From: Pseudarthrobacter sp. PS3-L1
Lineage (GTDB): Bacteria > Actinomycetota > Actinomycetes > Actinomycetales > Micrococcaceae
DNA length: 64,000 bases
Direction: 5' to 3'
Assembly: GCF_030063285.1 (NCBI RefSeq)
Contig: NZ_JASISU010000001.1
Coordinates: 806,001-870,000, forward strand
Within the stretch, counting starts at the first letter, position 1. Every line of letters starts with the position of its first letter. The position numbers and the translations under genes are program-made. Below are positions 37,231 through 46,051 of this stretch, in pieces. The notes beneath the pieces are model-generated. The model saw nothing but the letters and a program-made list of their open reading frames with translations, was not told the DNA's origin and searched no databases.

Positions 37231-37266
37231 TGTCCGAATAGTGGACAGAACGTCCATTGGATGGAC
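37231..37266 (+). promoter_or_regulatory. Paired inverted repeats upstream of the MHS symporter
   Basis: Two palindromes lie side by side: TGTCC-N7-GGACA (37231-37247) and GTCCAT-TGG-ATGGAC (37252-37266), the second perfect. A -10-like TAATAT follows at about 37277-37282. This is a good candidate operator for a dimeric regulator, whose gene is not in the window. Confidence 0.55.
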
Positions 37267-37350
37267 TGTGGGAACTAATATCGAACTCTAACTACTCGCA
37301 GGCCTGCGGAGGATCCCGCCGTCGGCCAGTCCTTCAGGAAGTCACTACCT

Positions 37351-38763
37351 ATGTCCTCCATCGCAAAAACAGCAGAGCCTGGGTCTCCGAAGGCGGTGAA
37401 CTCGCGCAGTCGCGTCATTGTGGCCAGCCTGATCGGCACCACCGTGGAATTCTACGACTTCTACGTCTACGCCACGGCGGCCGTCCTGGTCTTCCCTCGG
37501 TTGTTCTTTCCGGGCCAGAGTGAGACCACCCAGCTGCTGAGCTCCTTTGCCGTCTTTGGCGTCGCTTTTGTTGCGCGCCCGCTTGGCTCGATCATCTTTG
37601 GTCACTTTGGCGATAAATTTGGCCGGAAGGGCACGCTGGTTGCCTCGCTGCTGACCATGGGCATAGCCACTTTCCTCATTGGCTGCCTGCCCACGGCACT
37701 GGTCCCAGGCTGGGAGCTGCTGGCACCGACGCTGTTGGTTGTCTTCCGGTTCGCCCAGGGCCTCGCGCTTGGCGGGGAATGGAGCGGAGCTGCGCTGCTG
37801 GCCACGGAAAACGCCCCAGCCAACAAGCGCGCAATCTACGGTACTTTCCCGCAGCTGGGTGCACCCATTGGCTTCATCATCGCTAACGTCATTTTCCTGG
37901 TCTTCAGCTACACCCTCACGCCGGCTGCCTTTGAAGCCTGGGGGTGGCGGGTTCCGTTCCTGCTCAGCGCAGTCATGGTCATCATCGGACTGTACGTCCG
38001 GCTCAAGCTGATCGAGACACCTGCGTTCACCAAGGTCCTTGAGTCCAAGGAAGTGGCAAAGCTGCCCATTGGGCGGGTCTTCAAGACAAGCTGGCGACAG
38101 CTGATCCTGGGTACTTTCATCATGCTGGCCACGTACGTGCTGTTCTACCTGATGACCACTTTCACGTTGACCTACGGAACACGGGCCTCCTCCGTTGAGG
38201 CTGCCCAGGCGGCAGCAGAGAAGGCCGGAAAGCCCATGACAGAGAGCGCTATCGCCGCTTTTGTTCCGGGGTTGGGCTACACGCGGAACGATTTCCTGTG
38301 GATGCTTATTGCGGGCGTCGTCTTCTTCGGTATTTTCACGCTCGTTTCGGGCCCCCTGGCCGAGAAGTTCGGCCGGCGCAAGATGCTGCTGACCGTCACC
38401 GCAGCGATCTTTGTCTTTGGCCTGCTGTTCGTGCCACTGTTCAGCGGAGGTTTCATTGGCACCATGGCGCTTCTGATCATCGGCTTCTCGTTGATGGGGC
38501 TGACCTTTGGCCCCATGGGTGCCCTATTGCCGGAATTGTTCCCTACCAACGTTAGGTATACGGGATCTGCCGTCAGTTACAACGTCTCCAGCATCCTGGG
38601 CGCAGCAGTGGCACCGTTCATCGCCGTTGCCCTGTGGGAGGCGGCAGACGGCAGCCCGGTCCTGGTGGGCGTGTACCTGGCGTCCATGGCCGTCGTGACC
38701 CTGATTGCCCTTTTTGTCAGCAAGGAGACAAGGGACCTGGAATACACGAACAACGTGGCCTGA
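37351..38763 (+). CDS. MFS transporter, metabolite:H+ symporter (MHS) type
   Basis: A 470-residue permease with about twelve transmembrane helices. It shows the MHS-family hallmarks EFYDFYVYATAA in helix 1, FGHFGDKFGRKGTL in loop 2-3, RFAQGLALGGEWSGA in helix 4, and LPELFPTNVRYTGSAVSYN in the second half. Relatives carry alpha-ketoglutarate, shikimate, citrate or betaine, so the substrate cannot be read from sequence. It follows heliorhodopsin by about 150 bp with its own candidate promoter and is closed by a strong terminator. Confidence 0.92.
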   Translation: MSSIAKTAEPGSPKAVNSRSRVIVASLIGTTVEFYDFYVYATAAVLVFPRLFFPGQSETTQLLSSFAVFGVAFVARPLGSIIFGHFGDKFGRKGTLVASLLTMGIATFLIGCLPTALVPGWELLAPTLLVVFRFAQGLALGGEWSGAALLATENAPANKRAIYGTFPQLGAPIGFIIANVIFLVFSYTLTPAAFEAWGWRVPFLLSAVMVIIGLYVRLKLIETPAFTKVLESKEVAKLPIGRVFKTSWRQLILGTFIMLATYVLFYLMTTFTLTYGTRASSVEAAQAAAEKAGKPMTESAIAAFVPGLGYTRNDFLWMLIAGVVFFGIFTLVSGPLAEKFGRRKMLLTVTAAIFVFGLLFVPLFSGGFIGTMALLIIGFSLMGLTFGPMGALLPELFPTNVRYTGSAVSYNVSSILGAAVAPFIAVALWEAADGSPVLVGVYLASMAVVTLIALFVSKETRDLEYTNNVA

Positions 38764-38770
38764 CCTGGCT

Positions 38771-38801
38771 CCGCGCACTCACCCATGGGGTGAGTGCGCG
38801 G
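38771..38801. terminator. Bidirectional terminator between symporter and amidotransferase genes
   Basis: A perfect 14-bp stem (CCGCGCACTCACCC with GGGTGAGTGCGCGG) around ATG, filling the 39-bp gap between two convergent genes. There is no clear T-run, but position and strength are convincing. Confidence 0.8.
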
Positions 38802-38802
38802 A

Positions 38803-39564
38803 TCAGGTAGGCCACGCAGTGCGGGCATAGCGCATGGCGAAGTTCCGCAGAATCGCCATGGGTTCGGTGACGCTGGCCAGCCGCACCCGCTCCGTCACCT
38901 CGGCGGCGCTTCCGGCCGGAAAATAGCCCGCGTGCTGGTAGATCTCAATCCGGGTTTCCAGGCCCGCCACGTCCAGCTCTGGGTGAAACTGCGTGGCGTA
39001 CATGTTGGCGCCAATCCGAAACATCTGCACCGGACAGCTGGGTGAGCCGGCGAGCAGTACCGCGTGTGACGGCAAGTGCGAACAAGCTTCCTTGTGCCCT
39101 GTGAAGGCCAGGAATTCTGGCGAAAGGCCTGCCAGGACGGGATCTTCCAGGCCGGCAGGCGTCAGCGAAATAGCGACTGCGCCGAGTTCCTCGCCGAAGG
39201 TCCTGTCGATGATGGCACCCTGGTGCGTACCGAGGGTGCCCACGCCGTAGCAGGCTCCAAAAAAGGGAAAGTCCAGCGGTACCAGCCGGTCCAGCAGGGA
39301 CGCGAGCTCACGTTCCACCCGCACCTGCACCGCAGGTTTCGCGGCCTGCGGATCCGTGGAGGTGAAGGGACTGCCACCAACGATAATCCCGGACAGCTCC
39401 CTGAGGTCCAGCGATTCTAGGTCCACCGTCCGCGATGGCTCTGCTTCCAGGCGGAGATGGATCAGGTGCTCAGGTTCCAGTCCGCAGAACGCGAGGTAGG
39501 CCTGATACTCCTCGTCCGCAGCGAGGTCCTCGGGGCGGGAGCCGATCAGCAGGAAAGGCAACAC
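38803..39564 (-). CDS. Class I glutamine amidotransferase (GMP-synthase-like)
   Basis: A ~253-residue stand-alone class I glutamine amidotransferase domain: FLLIGSRPEDLAADEEY at the start, IIVGGSPFTSTD, the nucleophile loop FFGACYGVGTLG (Cys), and QFHPELD with the catalytic His. The Glu of the triad is within the HPELD region. The long frame runs back to 39852 through the upstream gene, but GTG 39564 lies just past that gene's stop and gives the usual N-terminus. Stand-alone members remove gamma-glutamyl groups or amidate small substrates; the true reaction is unknown. Probably co-transcribed with the NTF2-like gene. Confidence 0.85.
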   Translation of the reverse strand: MLPFLLIGSRPEDLAADEEYQAYLAFCGLEPEHLIHLRLEAEPSRTVDLESLDLRELSGIIVGGSPFTSTDPQAAKPAVQVRVERELASLLDRLVPLDFPFFGACYGVGTLGTHQGAIIDRTFGEELGAVAISLTPAGLEDPVLAGLSPEFLAFTGHKEACSHLPSHAVLLAGSPSCPVQMFRIGANMYATQFHPELDVAGLETRIEIYQHAGYFPAGSAAEVTERVRLASVTEPMAILRNFAMRYARTAWPT

Positions 39565-39568
39565 GAAA

Positions 39569-39991
39569 CTAGTTCGCGTGCCTGGCGGGAGCGTGGGCGG
39601 TGGCGTCTGAGTGCCTGTGCACCAGCTTCCAGAAGCCTTCCTCGCGACGGAAGATACTGGTGGCCCGCAGCGTGAAATCCTCAGCGACGGTGCCGTCGCC
39701 AGCTTTGGCCCGAAAGTGCTCCAGTTCAACGAGGTACGCAGTGTCCCGTGCAGCGTAGGAGCTGATGGTGTCGAACCCCAGCAGTGTTCCCTCGCTGTAG
39801 TGGCGCGCGGCAAGGTCAAGCCTGGCCTCCACCTGGGCCCAGCCGTGGGCAATGCCGCCCAGCGGGTTGGCGAGGGAAACGTCCGCCAACCGCGAGTAGA
39901 GTTCTTTGATCAACGCCGGGTCTCCCTGCATGATCCCGGGCACTGCCTGGTGGTAGCGGTCAATTTCTTCGTCAAAACTCGGCGCAATCAT
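39569..39991 (-). CDS. NTF2-like (SnoaL/DUF4440-type) protein
   Basis: A 140-residue alpha+beta cone-fold protein with an N-terminal helix pair (FDEEIDRYHQAVPGIMQGD) and a C-terminal antiparallel sheet ending in a WKLVHRHSDAT segment typical of DUF4440/SnoaL proteins. Such domains bind small ligands and are mostly of unknown function. It is 4 bp upstream of the amidotransferase gene on the same strand, so the two are likely one operon. It starts 18 bp from the end of the biotin carboxylase gene. Confidence 0.82.
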   Translation of the reverse strand: MIAPSFDEEIDRYHQAVPGIMQGDPALIKELYSRLADVSLANPLGGIAHGWAQVEARLDLAARHYSEGTLLGFDTISSYAARDTAYLVELEHFRAKAGDGTVAEDFTLRATSIFRREEGFWKLVHRHSDATAHAPARHAN

Positions 39992-40009
39992 GGAATCCCC
40001 AGTGCGTGT

Positions 40010-41818
40010 TCAGTCGTTGATGGTGGCGATGACGGAGCCAGCGGAAACAGTTTCCCCGGCAACTGCCGAGAGCCCTGCGATGGTGCCTGCCCGGTGTGCG
40101 GTCAGGGGCTGTTCCATCTTCATGGCCTCAAGCACCACAATCAGGTCTCCTTCGGCGACCGTGTCGCCGTCGGCAACGGCGACCTTGACGATGGTGCCCT
40201 GCATAGGTGAGGTGAGGTCATTGCCTGTGGTGGCAGCGGCAGTTGCGTTGCGTCCGCGCTTTTTCGCCTTTCCGGAGCCCTTGCCGGAGGAAGCGGCCGC
40301 GGCCATTGATCCGAGGCTGGCAGGCAATACAACCTCAAGACGCTTGCCACCGACCTCGACGACGACGCGCTGGCGCTCCCCGGCGTCGTCCGCTTCGGCG
40401 CCACCGGGGGCAGTCCACTCCGGAAGGTTGTTGACAAACTCTGTTTCGATCCAGCGGGTGTGGACCGAGAACGGACCGTCGGTGGGGGCGAAGGCGGGGT
40501 CGCTGACCACGGCGAGGTCAAAGGGGATGACGGTCGGAATGCCTTCGACCACCATTTCTTCGAGGGCGCGGCGGGCGCGCTGGAGGGCCTGGGTGCGGCT
40601 TGAACCCGTCACGATCAGCTTGGACAGCATGGAATCGAAGTTGCCGCTGATGACATCGCCCTCCTCAACTCCGGAGTCAACGCGAACGCCGGGGCCGGTG
40701 GGATTCTTCAGGGTTGTGATGGTTCCCGGCGCTGGCATGAAACCGCGGCCCGGGTCCTCGCCTGTGATGCGGAATTCGAAAGAGTGGCCGCGAACCTGCG
40801 GGTCGTCGTAGCCAAGTTCTTCTCCACGGGCCAATCGAAACTGCTCGCGGACGAGGTCAATTCCTGTGACCTCCTCCGAGACGCAGTGCTCCACCTGGAG
40901 GCGGGTATTGACCTCCAGGAAAGAAATGGTCCCGTCCTGGCCCACCAAAAACTCGCAGGTGCCTGCGCCGAGGTAGTTGGCCTCTTTGAGGATTGCCTTG
41001 GAGGATTCGTACAGCCGACGCGTCTGGTCCGCGCTCAGGAAAGGTGCCGGAGCCTCTTCGACCAGCTTTTGATTGCGGCGTTGGAGGGAGCAGTCACGGG
41101 TGGAAATGACCACCACATTGCCGTGGGCATCTGCGAGGCACTGGGTTTCCACGTGCCGGGGTGCATCAAGGAAACGCTCAATGAAGCATTCGCCGCGGCC
41201 AAAGGCTGCAACAGCCTCACGGACGGCGGACTCAAAAAGTTCTGGGATTTCCTCGCGGGCGCGGGCCACTTTAATGCCACGGCCGCCGCCGCCAAAAGCG
41301 GCTTTGATGGCCACCGGCAGGCCAAATTCATCCACAAAATCAAGGATTTCCTGGGCATTCGCCACGGGGTCGGCAGTGCCTGGAACCAGGGGAGCGCCAA
41401 CTTTTTCGGCGATGTGCCGGGCCTGGACCTTGTCGCCGAGGGCGGAGATAGCGGCGGGGGATGGCCCAATCCAGGTGATGCCAGCATCGATGACCTGTGC
41501 GGCAAATTCGGCATTCTCGGCAAGGAAGCCATAGCCGGGGTGGATGGCGTCTGCGCCGGAGGCTTTGGCTGCGGCGATGATCTTGTCCATCATCAGGTAG
41601 GACTCAGCCGCAGTATTGCCACCCAACGCATAGGCCTCATCGGCGAGCCGGACGTGCAGGGCATCGCGGTCAGGGTCGGCGTAGACAGCGACTGAACCGA
41701 TGCCCTCGTCCCTGGCGGCGCGGATGATGCGTACTGCGATCTCCCCACGGTTGGCGATCAGGACTTTGCTGATGCTGGCGTGCAGGGGCAGGGCGGATTG
41801 CTCCGAAATGGCTGACAA
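40010..41818 (-). CDS. Acyl-CoA carboxylase alpha chain (biotin carboxylase + BCCP)
   Basis: A 602-residue fusion that carboxylates its own biotin and passes CO2 to a beta subunit, giving malonyl- or methylmalonyl-CoA for lipid synthesis. The N-terminus [20 protein letters not shown], the ATP-grasp loop [23 protein letters not shown] and GHSFEFRI are biotin-carboxylase signatures. The C-terminal biotinyl domain carries the acceptor Lys in EAMKMEQPL (~568). The presence of BCCP on the same chain matches actinobacterial AccA3/AccBC. Its partners, the beta and epsilon subunits and BirA, are 8-12 kb away, and a shared inverted repeat lies upstream of both loci. Confidence 0.95.
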   Translation of the reverse strand: MSAISEQSALPLHASISKVLIANRGEIAVRIIRAARDEGIGSVAVYADPDRDALHVRLADEAYALGGNTAAESYLMMDKIIAAAKASGADAIHPGYGFLAENAEFAAQVIDAGITWIGPSPAAISALGDKVQARHIAEKVGAPLVPGTADPVANAQEILDFVDEFGLPVAIKAAFGGGGRGIKVARAREEIPELFESAVREAVAAFGRGECFIERFLDAPRHVETQCLADAHGNVVVISTRDCSLQRRNQKLVEEAPAPFLSADQTRRLYESSKAILKEANYLGAGTCEFLVGQDGTISFLEVNTRLQVEHCVSEEVTGIDLVREQFRLARGEELGYDDPQVRGHSFEFRITGEDPGRGFMPAPGTITTLKNPTGPGVRVDSGVEEGDVISGNFDSMLSKLIVTGSSRTQALQRARRALEEMVVEGIPTVIPFDLAVVSDPAFAPTDGPFSVHTRWIETEFVNNLPEWTAPGGAEADDAGERQRVVVEVGGKRLEVVLPASLGSMAAAASSGKGSGKAKKRGRNATAAATTGNDLTSPMQGTIVKVAVADGDTVAEGDLIVVLEAMKMEQPLTAHRAGTIAGLSAVAGETVSAGSVIATIND

Positions 41819-41909
41819 GGCGTCTCCTTCTTTCCTTCAGGGAGCCTAGCGCGATTGTGGAGCATCGGCCCATATTGCTTGCTGATTACGTAGCTGGTGC
41901 TCGAATCCT

Positions 41910-41926
41910 TTGTAGGGAAGCTACAA
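41910..41926 (-). promoter_or_regulatory. Inverted repeat upstream of biotin carboxylase gene (shared with accD locus)
   Basis: TTGTAG-N5-CTACAA, a perfect 6-bp palindrome about 90 bp upstream of the carboxylase start, within the 109-bp gap to maf. A near-identical element with the same N5 spacer precedes the beta-subunit gene at 52153-52169. Confidence 0.6.
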
Positions 41927-41927
41927 G

Positions 41928-42587
41928 TCAGGGACTGGGTCGGCCCTGTGCCCAGAGGGAGATGATGGCCACATCTGCCTGGGCCAGCAACCCGCGCAAG
42001 GTGGAAATGGACAGGCCGACGACGGCGTGTGGGTCACCGTCGACCTTGCGGATGAACGCGCCACCCAGGCCGTCGATCGTGAAAGAACCTGCACACAGCA
42101 GCGGCTCTCCGGTGGCGATGTAGGCGTCGATTTCCGCGGGAGCCATCTCCATGAAGTGCACCTCTGCCGAGGCAACTGCGCCAACGGTGGCCCCGGAACC
42201 GCAAGGTTCCGGGGCGCCGTCGGCGGCTGTTGTCCGGTTGTCCACGAGCCAGTGACCGGTATGCAGGACTCCGCGGCTTCCACTCATGCGGGCCATGCGC
42301 TCCCTGGCCACATCGGCCGTATACGGTTTCCCGTGGGCCTCGCCATCGAACTCAAACACAGAGTCGCACCCGAGCACCAGGGCGCCTTCGGCTTCGGGCA
42401 GTACAGCGACCGCCTCGGCCTTGGCCCGGGCCAGCAGGAGGGCTGTGTCGTGTGGATCCGTTACCCCGTACCTCGCCTGAACAGCTGGCTCGTCGACGTC
42501 GGAGACCAGGACGGTGTGTCCAATGCCGGCGTCGGTCAACAGCTTGGTGCGGGCGGGGGACGCAGAGGCCAGGATGAGTCGGGTCAC
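41928..42587 (-). CDS. Maf-family nucleoside triphosphate pyrophosphatase
   Basis: A 219-residue Maf/HAM1-type house-cleaning enzyme that hydrolyses non-canonical or excess nucleotides to monophosphates. It has LILASASPARTKLL at the start, VLGCDSVFEFDGEAHGKP with the catalytic Asp/Glu, and the IDAYIATGEPLLCAGSFTIDG region. It starts 9 bp after the MMPL gene stop on the same strand, so it may be co-transcribed with that exporter, an unusual neighbour. Confidence 0.93.
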   Translation of the reverse strand: MTRLILASASPARTKLLTDAGIGHTVLVSDVDEPAVQARYGVTDPHDTALLLARAKAEAVAVLPEAEGALVLGCDSVFEFDGEAHGKPYTADVARERMARMSGSRGVLHTGHWLVDNRTTAADGAPEPCGSGATVGAVASAEVHFMEMAPAEIDAYIATGEPLLCAGSFTIDGLGGAFIRKVDGDPHAVVGLSISTLRGLLAQADVAIISLWAQGRPSP

Positions 42588-42596
42588 ATGTCCAGC

Positions 42597-45122
42597 CTAG
42601 TGGACCGGCTCGGTGCTCTTGGTAGGCGTGCGCTCCAGTTTCTCGAGCTTGGCACCTTCCACGTCCACGTCGGGCAGGATCCGGTTCAGCCACGTGGGCA
42701 GCCACCAGGTCTTCTCACCCAGCAGGTACATCACGGCCGGAACAATGGTCATGCGAACCACAAAGGCATCGAGCAGCACCCCGAAAGCCATGGCGAAGCC
42801 CAGCGGCCGGACCATCGTCAGGTGGCTGAAGATGAAGCCTGCGAACACGCTGACCATGATGATGGCGGCTGCCGTCACCACAGCGGCTGCGTGCCGGAAA
42901 CCAATGCGGACAGCATCCCTGGCGGGGGCGCCGTGCATGTAGGCCTCACGCATGCCGGAGGCGATAAAGACCTGGTAGTCCATGGCAAGGCCGAACAGCA
43001 CGCCGATCAGGATGATGGGCAGGAAGCTCAGGACAGCGCCAGGATTGGCGACGTCGAACACTCCACCGAGCCAGCCCCACTGGTATACGGCGACGACGGC
43101 GCCGAACGCGGCTGCAAGGGAGAGTAGGAACCCGCCTGTTGCCAGCAACGGCACCACGATGGAGCGGAAAACCAGCAGCAGCAGGATCAGCGAGAGGCCG
43201 ACCACGATTGCCAGGTACGGGGGGAGGGCGTCGCCGAGCTTGGTGGAGACGTCAACGTTGCCGGCGGTCTGACCGGTCAGGCCCAGGGTGACGTCATAGT
43301 CCGACTGCAGCTGGCCGTTCAGGCCACGCAGTTCGGAGACAACCTTGACGGTGCTGGCGCTGGCAGGTCCCTCTTTGGGGATGACCTGGAAGACTGCCGT
43401 GCGGCGGTCGTCACTGAGTCCTACCGGAACGGCTGCCACCACGTTGTCCTGGGCGCGGAGCTGATCTGCAATGTCATACTGCAGCGACTGCGCCTGGGTT
43501 TCATCGAGGCCCGCCGGAAATTCGCCGACGGCGATGATGGGTCCGGTGACCCCTTCACCAAAGGCCCTGGCAGTGAGGTCGTAGGCCTGGAAGGCTTCTG
43601 ACTCGACAGGCTCGCTACCGCCGTCCGGAAGGGCCAGCTGGAGTTGCGTTGCCGGCAGTGCCAGCGTCCCCAGCAGGACAACACCGGCCACGAGGGCTAC
43701 GACAGGATGCCGCGTGACGATACCGCCCCAGCCGCGCTTGCTGCGTTCCTTGTCCTGGACGTCATCGGACTCTTCGTGGCCGGCTTCGGCATTGTGCTTC
43801 TCGGCCTTGGCCCAGGCCCGCTTCGAGATGATCTTGCGACCGATCAGGGAGAGCATGGCCGGTGTGAGGGTGAGTGCCACCATGACGGCCACCGCCACGG
43901 TCCCGGCAGCTGCGAGGCCCATCACGGAGAGGAACGGCAGGCCTGGAACCACCAGGGCAGAGAGCGCAATGATGACTGTGAGGCCAGCAAATAGCACCGC
44001 GTTGCCCGAGGTTCCGGTAGCACGTGCCACCGATTCCTCCGGATCCATGCCGGTGAGGAGCTGGGTGCGGTGGCGGTTCACGATGAACAGTGAGTAGTCG
44101 ATGCCTACAGCGAGTCCCAGCATCAGGGCAAGCATGGGAGAGATGGAGCTCATGTCGAAGGCGCCGGACAAGGCGAACGTGATGCCTACGCCTACTCCGA
44201 CACCCACGATTGCCATCAGGAGCGGCAGTCCTGCGGCCACGAGGGTACCCAGCATGAGGATGAGGACCAGGGCGGCGACAGCGATGCCGATAATTTCTGC
44301 AACGCCGAACAGCTCGGAAATGTCCTCGGTGATCTCCTTGCTGGCGTATGCGGTAACGCCAGCCGATGACGTGGCATGCACGATGTCCTGGACCTCCTGG
44401 CGGATTTCCGGGGTCAGGCCGTTGATGGAGGTATTAAATTGCACCTGGGCGACGGCCGCCTGCCCGTCTTCAGAGACGAACCTGATGTCAGCGGCAGCTT
44501 CTGCCTGACGTTTGCCGAGGGCGGCCTTGGCCTGGTTGGCCGCAAGCTCTGCTGCTCCAGCGTCGAGCTTGGCCTGGCCGTCTGCGAGGGCAGCCTTCTG
44601 GGCACCCAGCTGGGCCTCAATCACCTCAGGGGTGGCACCGGATGCAACAAGCTGCTGCTCTGCTGCTGCGAGCTGCGCCTTGCCGGCCTCAAGTTCTGCG
44701 CGCGATGCGTCCAGCTGAGCCTGTGCGTCAGCGAGCTGGGCTTCGCCCTCGGTGACGGCCGTAAGTCCCTGGTCTATCTGGGCCTGGGTTGCGAAGGGAT
44801 CCACAGTGCCGCGGACCTCGGGAATGTCCTTGAGCTTTGTGAGTGCCTCGGCCACGGCGCCCCGGCTGGCATCAGTGAAACCGCCGTCGGGAGCTTCGAA
44901 AACAACTGTCGCTGTGCCGCCGGATGCAGAAGGAAGTTCCTTCTGGAGCTTGTCTGCTATCCGCTGGGTTTCGGTTCCGGGGATCTGGAAGTTATTGGAG
45001 AGGGTGCCATGGAAAGCGGCAGCGGAACCACCTACGGCGACCAGGATGGCCAGCCACAGGGAGATCACCAGCCAGCGGCGTCGGTAGGAGAATTTGCCGA
45101 GCCGGTACAACAGAAGTGCCAT
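42597..45122 (-). CDS. MMPL/RND-family transporter
   Basis: An 841-residue exporter with twelve predicted helices in two repeats, of the MMPL class that exports lipids or drugs in actinobacteria. It has a long first periplasmic loop containing an Ala/Gln-rich, coiled-coil-like heptad stretch (about residues 120-215: repeats of AQLDASRAELEAGKAQ type). The second-half motif GLAMDYQVFIASGMREAY matches the conserved Asp-Tyr pair of RND proteins, and the first half has LGLAVGIDYSLFIVNRHR. A TetR gene lies 90 bp upstream and is transcribed in the same direction. The substrate is unknown. Confidence 0.93.
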   Translation of the reverse strand: MALLLYRLGKFSYRRRWLVISLWLAILVAVGGSAAAFHGTLSNNFQIPGTETQRIADKLQKELPSASGGTATVVFEAPDGGFTDASRGAVAEALTKLKDIPEVRGTVDPFATQAQIDQGLTAVTEGEAQLADAQAQLDASRAELEAGKAQLAAAEQQLVASGATPEVIEAQLGAQKAALADGQAKLDAGAAELAANQAKAALGKRQAEAAADIRFVSEDGQAAVAQVQFNTSINGLTPEIRQEVQDIVHATSSAGVTAYASKEITEDISELFGVAEIIGIAVAALVLILMLGTLVAAGLPLLMAIVGVGVGVGITFALSGAFDMSSISPMLALMLGLAVGIDYSLFIVNRHRTQLLTGMDPEESVARATGTSGNAVLFAGLTVIIALSALVVPGLPFLSVMGLAAAGTVAVAVMVALTLTPAMLSLIGRKIISKRAWAKAEKHNAEAGHEESDDVQDKERSKRGWGGIVTRHPVVALVAGVVLLGTLALPATQLQLALPDGGSEPVESEAFQAYDLTARAFGEGVTGPIIAVGEFPAGLDETQAQSLQYDIADQLRAQDNVVAAVPVGLSDDRRTAVFQVIPKEGPASASTVKVVSELRGLNGQLQSDYDVTLGLTGQTAGNVDVSTKLGDALPPYLAIVVGLSLILLLLVFRSIVVPLLATGGFLLSLAAAFGAVVAVYQWGWLGGVFDVANPGAVLSFLPIILIGVLFGLAMDYQVFIASGMREAYMHGAPARDAVRIGFRHAAAVVTAAAIIMVSVFAGFIFSHLTMVRPLGFAMAFGVLLDAFVVRMTIVPAVMYLLGEKTWWLPTWLNRILPDVDVEGAKLEKLERTPTKSTEPVH

Positions 45123-45212
45123 GGGGGTGCCGATCTATCTGGTGGGAGCGGAGGAAGTGATCAGGTAAGCGGGGATTCAGGAAAAGGTCGCCTCGGAGCT
45201 GGGGCTCCCAGG

Positions 45213-45878
45213 CTAGGGGAGGGTGGCATGGCGTTCAGGGACGGCAAAGCCGGTGTCCAGAAGGTGCATGGATTCAATCAGCAGGCCACGAAGGGTGGAG
45301 AGGGAGTCCCGGGAGAAATCTTTCCCACAGCGGGCAAACCAGACATCCATGGCCGCTTTGCCGCAGGCCATCAGGGATCCACCGAGGGCCCGGACATGCA
45401 GATCGTCAAGGGGTTGGGCGTGACCGGTCGCTACCCGCTCTGACACTGCCTGGATAATCTGCTCCGTGCACTGGTCCCAGGCTTCCAGTTCGGTGCGGAG
45501 CAGGCCTGGGTGTTCGCTGACAATGCCGAAGAGCTCGGCAAGGGGTGCAATCGTCATCGGGTCTGCCAGGCTCATCAGCGCTGCCTGTGCGGATTCCAGA
45601 ACCGGTTCTCCTGCCGGGCGGAGCCGGAATTGCTGGAGGACATTGTCCAGGAACCCGATGGTGATGGCCGAGAGCGCATCCTCGGTGCTGCTGAAGTAGT
45701 TGAAGAAGGTGCGGCGGGAGATCCCCGCCGCCTGGGCGATGTCCTCGACGGTGAAGTTGCCGGGCCCCTGGACCCGGATGGCCGTCAGGACAGCGGCAGA
45801 GATGGCCTGCCGGGTAGCGGCTTTGTTCAGTTCCCGCCGGCTCGGGGCGGGTTGTAGGTCGTCTTCTGGGAGTGTCAC
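45213..45878 (-). CDS. TetR family regulator, probably of the MMPL exporter
   Basis: A 221-residue regulator whose N-terminal HTH is GNFTVEDIAQAAGISRRTFF followed by NYFSSTEDAL (about 38-70). The C-terminal domain is variable and has Trp/Cys residues. GTG 45878 is a weak but plausible start. It is upstream of the MMPL gene on the same strand, a common arrangement for local repressors of efflux pumps. A perfect palindrome, GTGCAA-GT-TTGCAC, lies 14 bp upstream of its start and is the likely operator. Confidence 0.92.
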   Translation of the reverse strand: MTLPEDDLQPAPSRRELNKAATRQAISAAVLTAIRVQGPGNFTVEDIAQAAGISRRTFFNYFSSTEDALSAITIGFLDNVLQQFRLRPAGEPVLESAQAALMSLADPMTIAPLAELFGIVSEHPGLLRTELEAWDQCTEQIIQAVSERVATGHAQPLDDLHVRALGGSLMACGKAAMDVWFARCGKDFSRDSLSTLRGLLIESMHLLDTGFAVPERHATLP

Positions 45879-45891
45879 ACAATTACACTAC

Positions 45892-45905
45892 GTGCAAGTT
45901 TGCAC
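45892..45905. promoter_or_regulatory. Perfect palindrome upstream of TetR/MMPL operon
   Basis: GTGCAA-GT-TTGCAC, 14 bp, immediately upstream of the TetR start codon. This is the size and symmetry expected of a TetR-family operator, consistent with autoregulation. Confidence 0.65.
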
Positions 45906-46051
45906 TCTGCGCAATGAGTGACACTGTGATTCACAGCTCTCCCATAGGCGGCGGACAGCATGCTGCTACGTAGCGCTGGGACTTTGGTTGTGTCCCGGTG
46001 GGGCAGTGCGGGTAACGGAACGTCCCACCACGCCCTGCACCAGGAGAAAAA

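Noticed and set aside
38803..39852. 349-residue version of the glutamine amidotransferase
   Set aside because: The first 96 residues overlap the NTF2-like gene and have shadow-like composition; GTG 39564 fits the family.
42027..43127. 366-residue plus-strand open frame over maf and MMPL
   Set aside because: Gly/His-rich antisense frame crossing two well-supported genes.
44376..45443. 355-residue plus-strand open frame opposite the MMPL gene
   Set aside because: Antisense to a clear MMPL transporter with strong motifs; no family resemblance.
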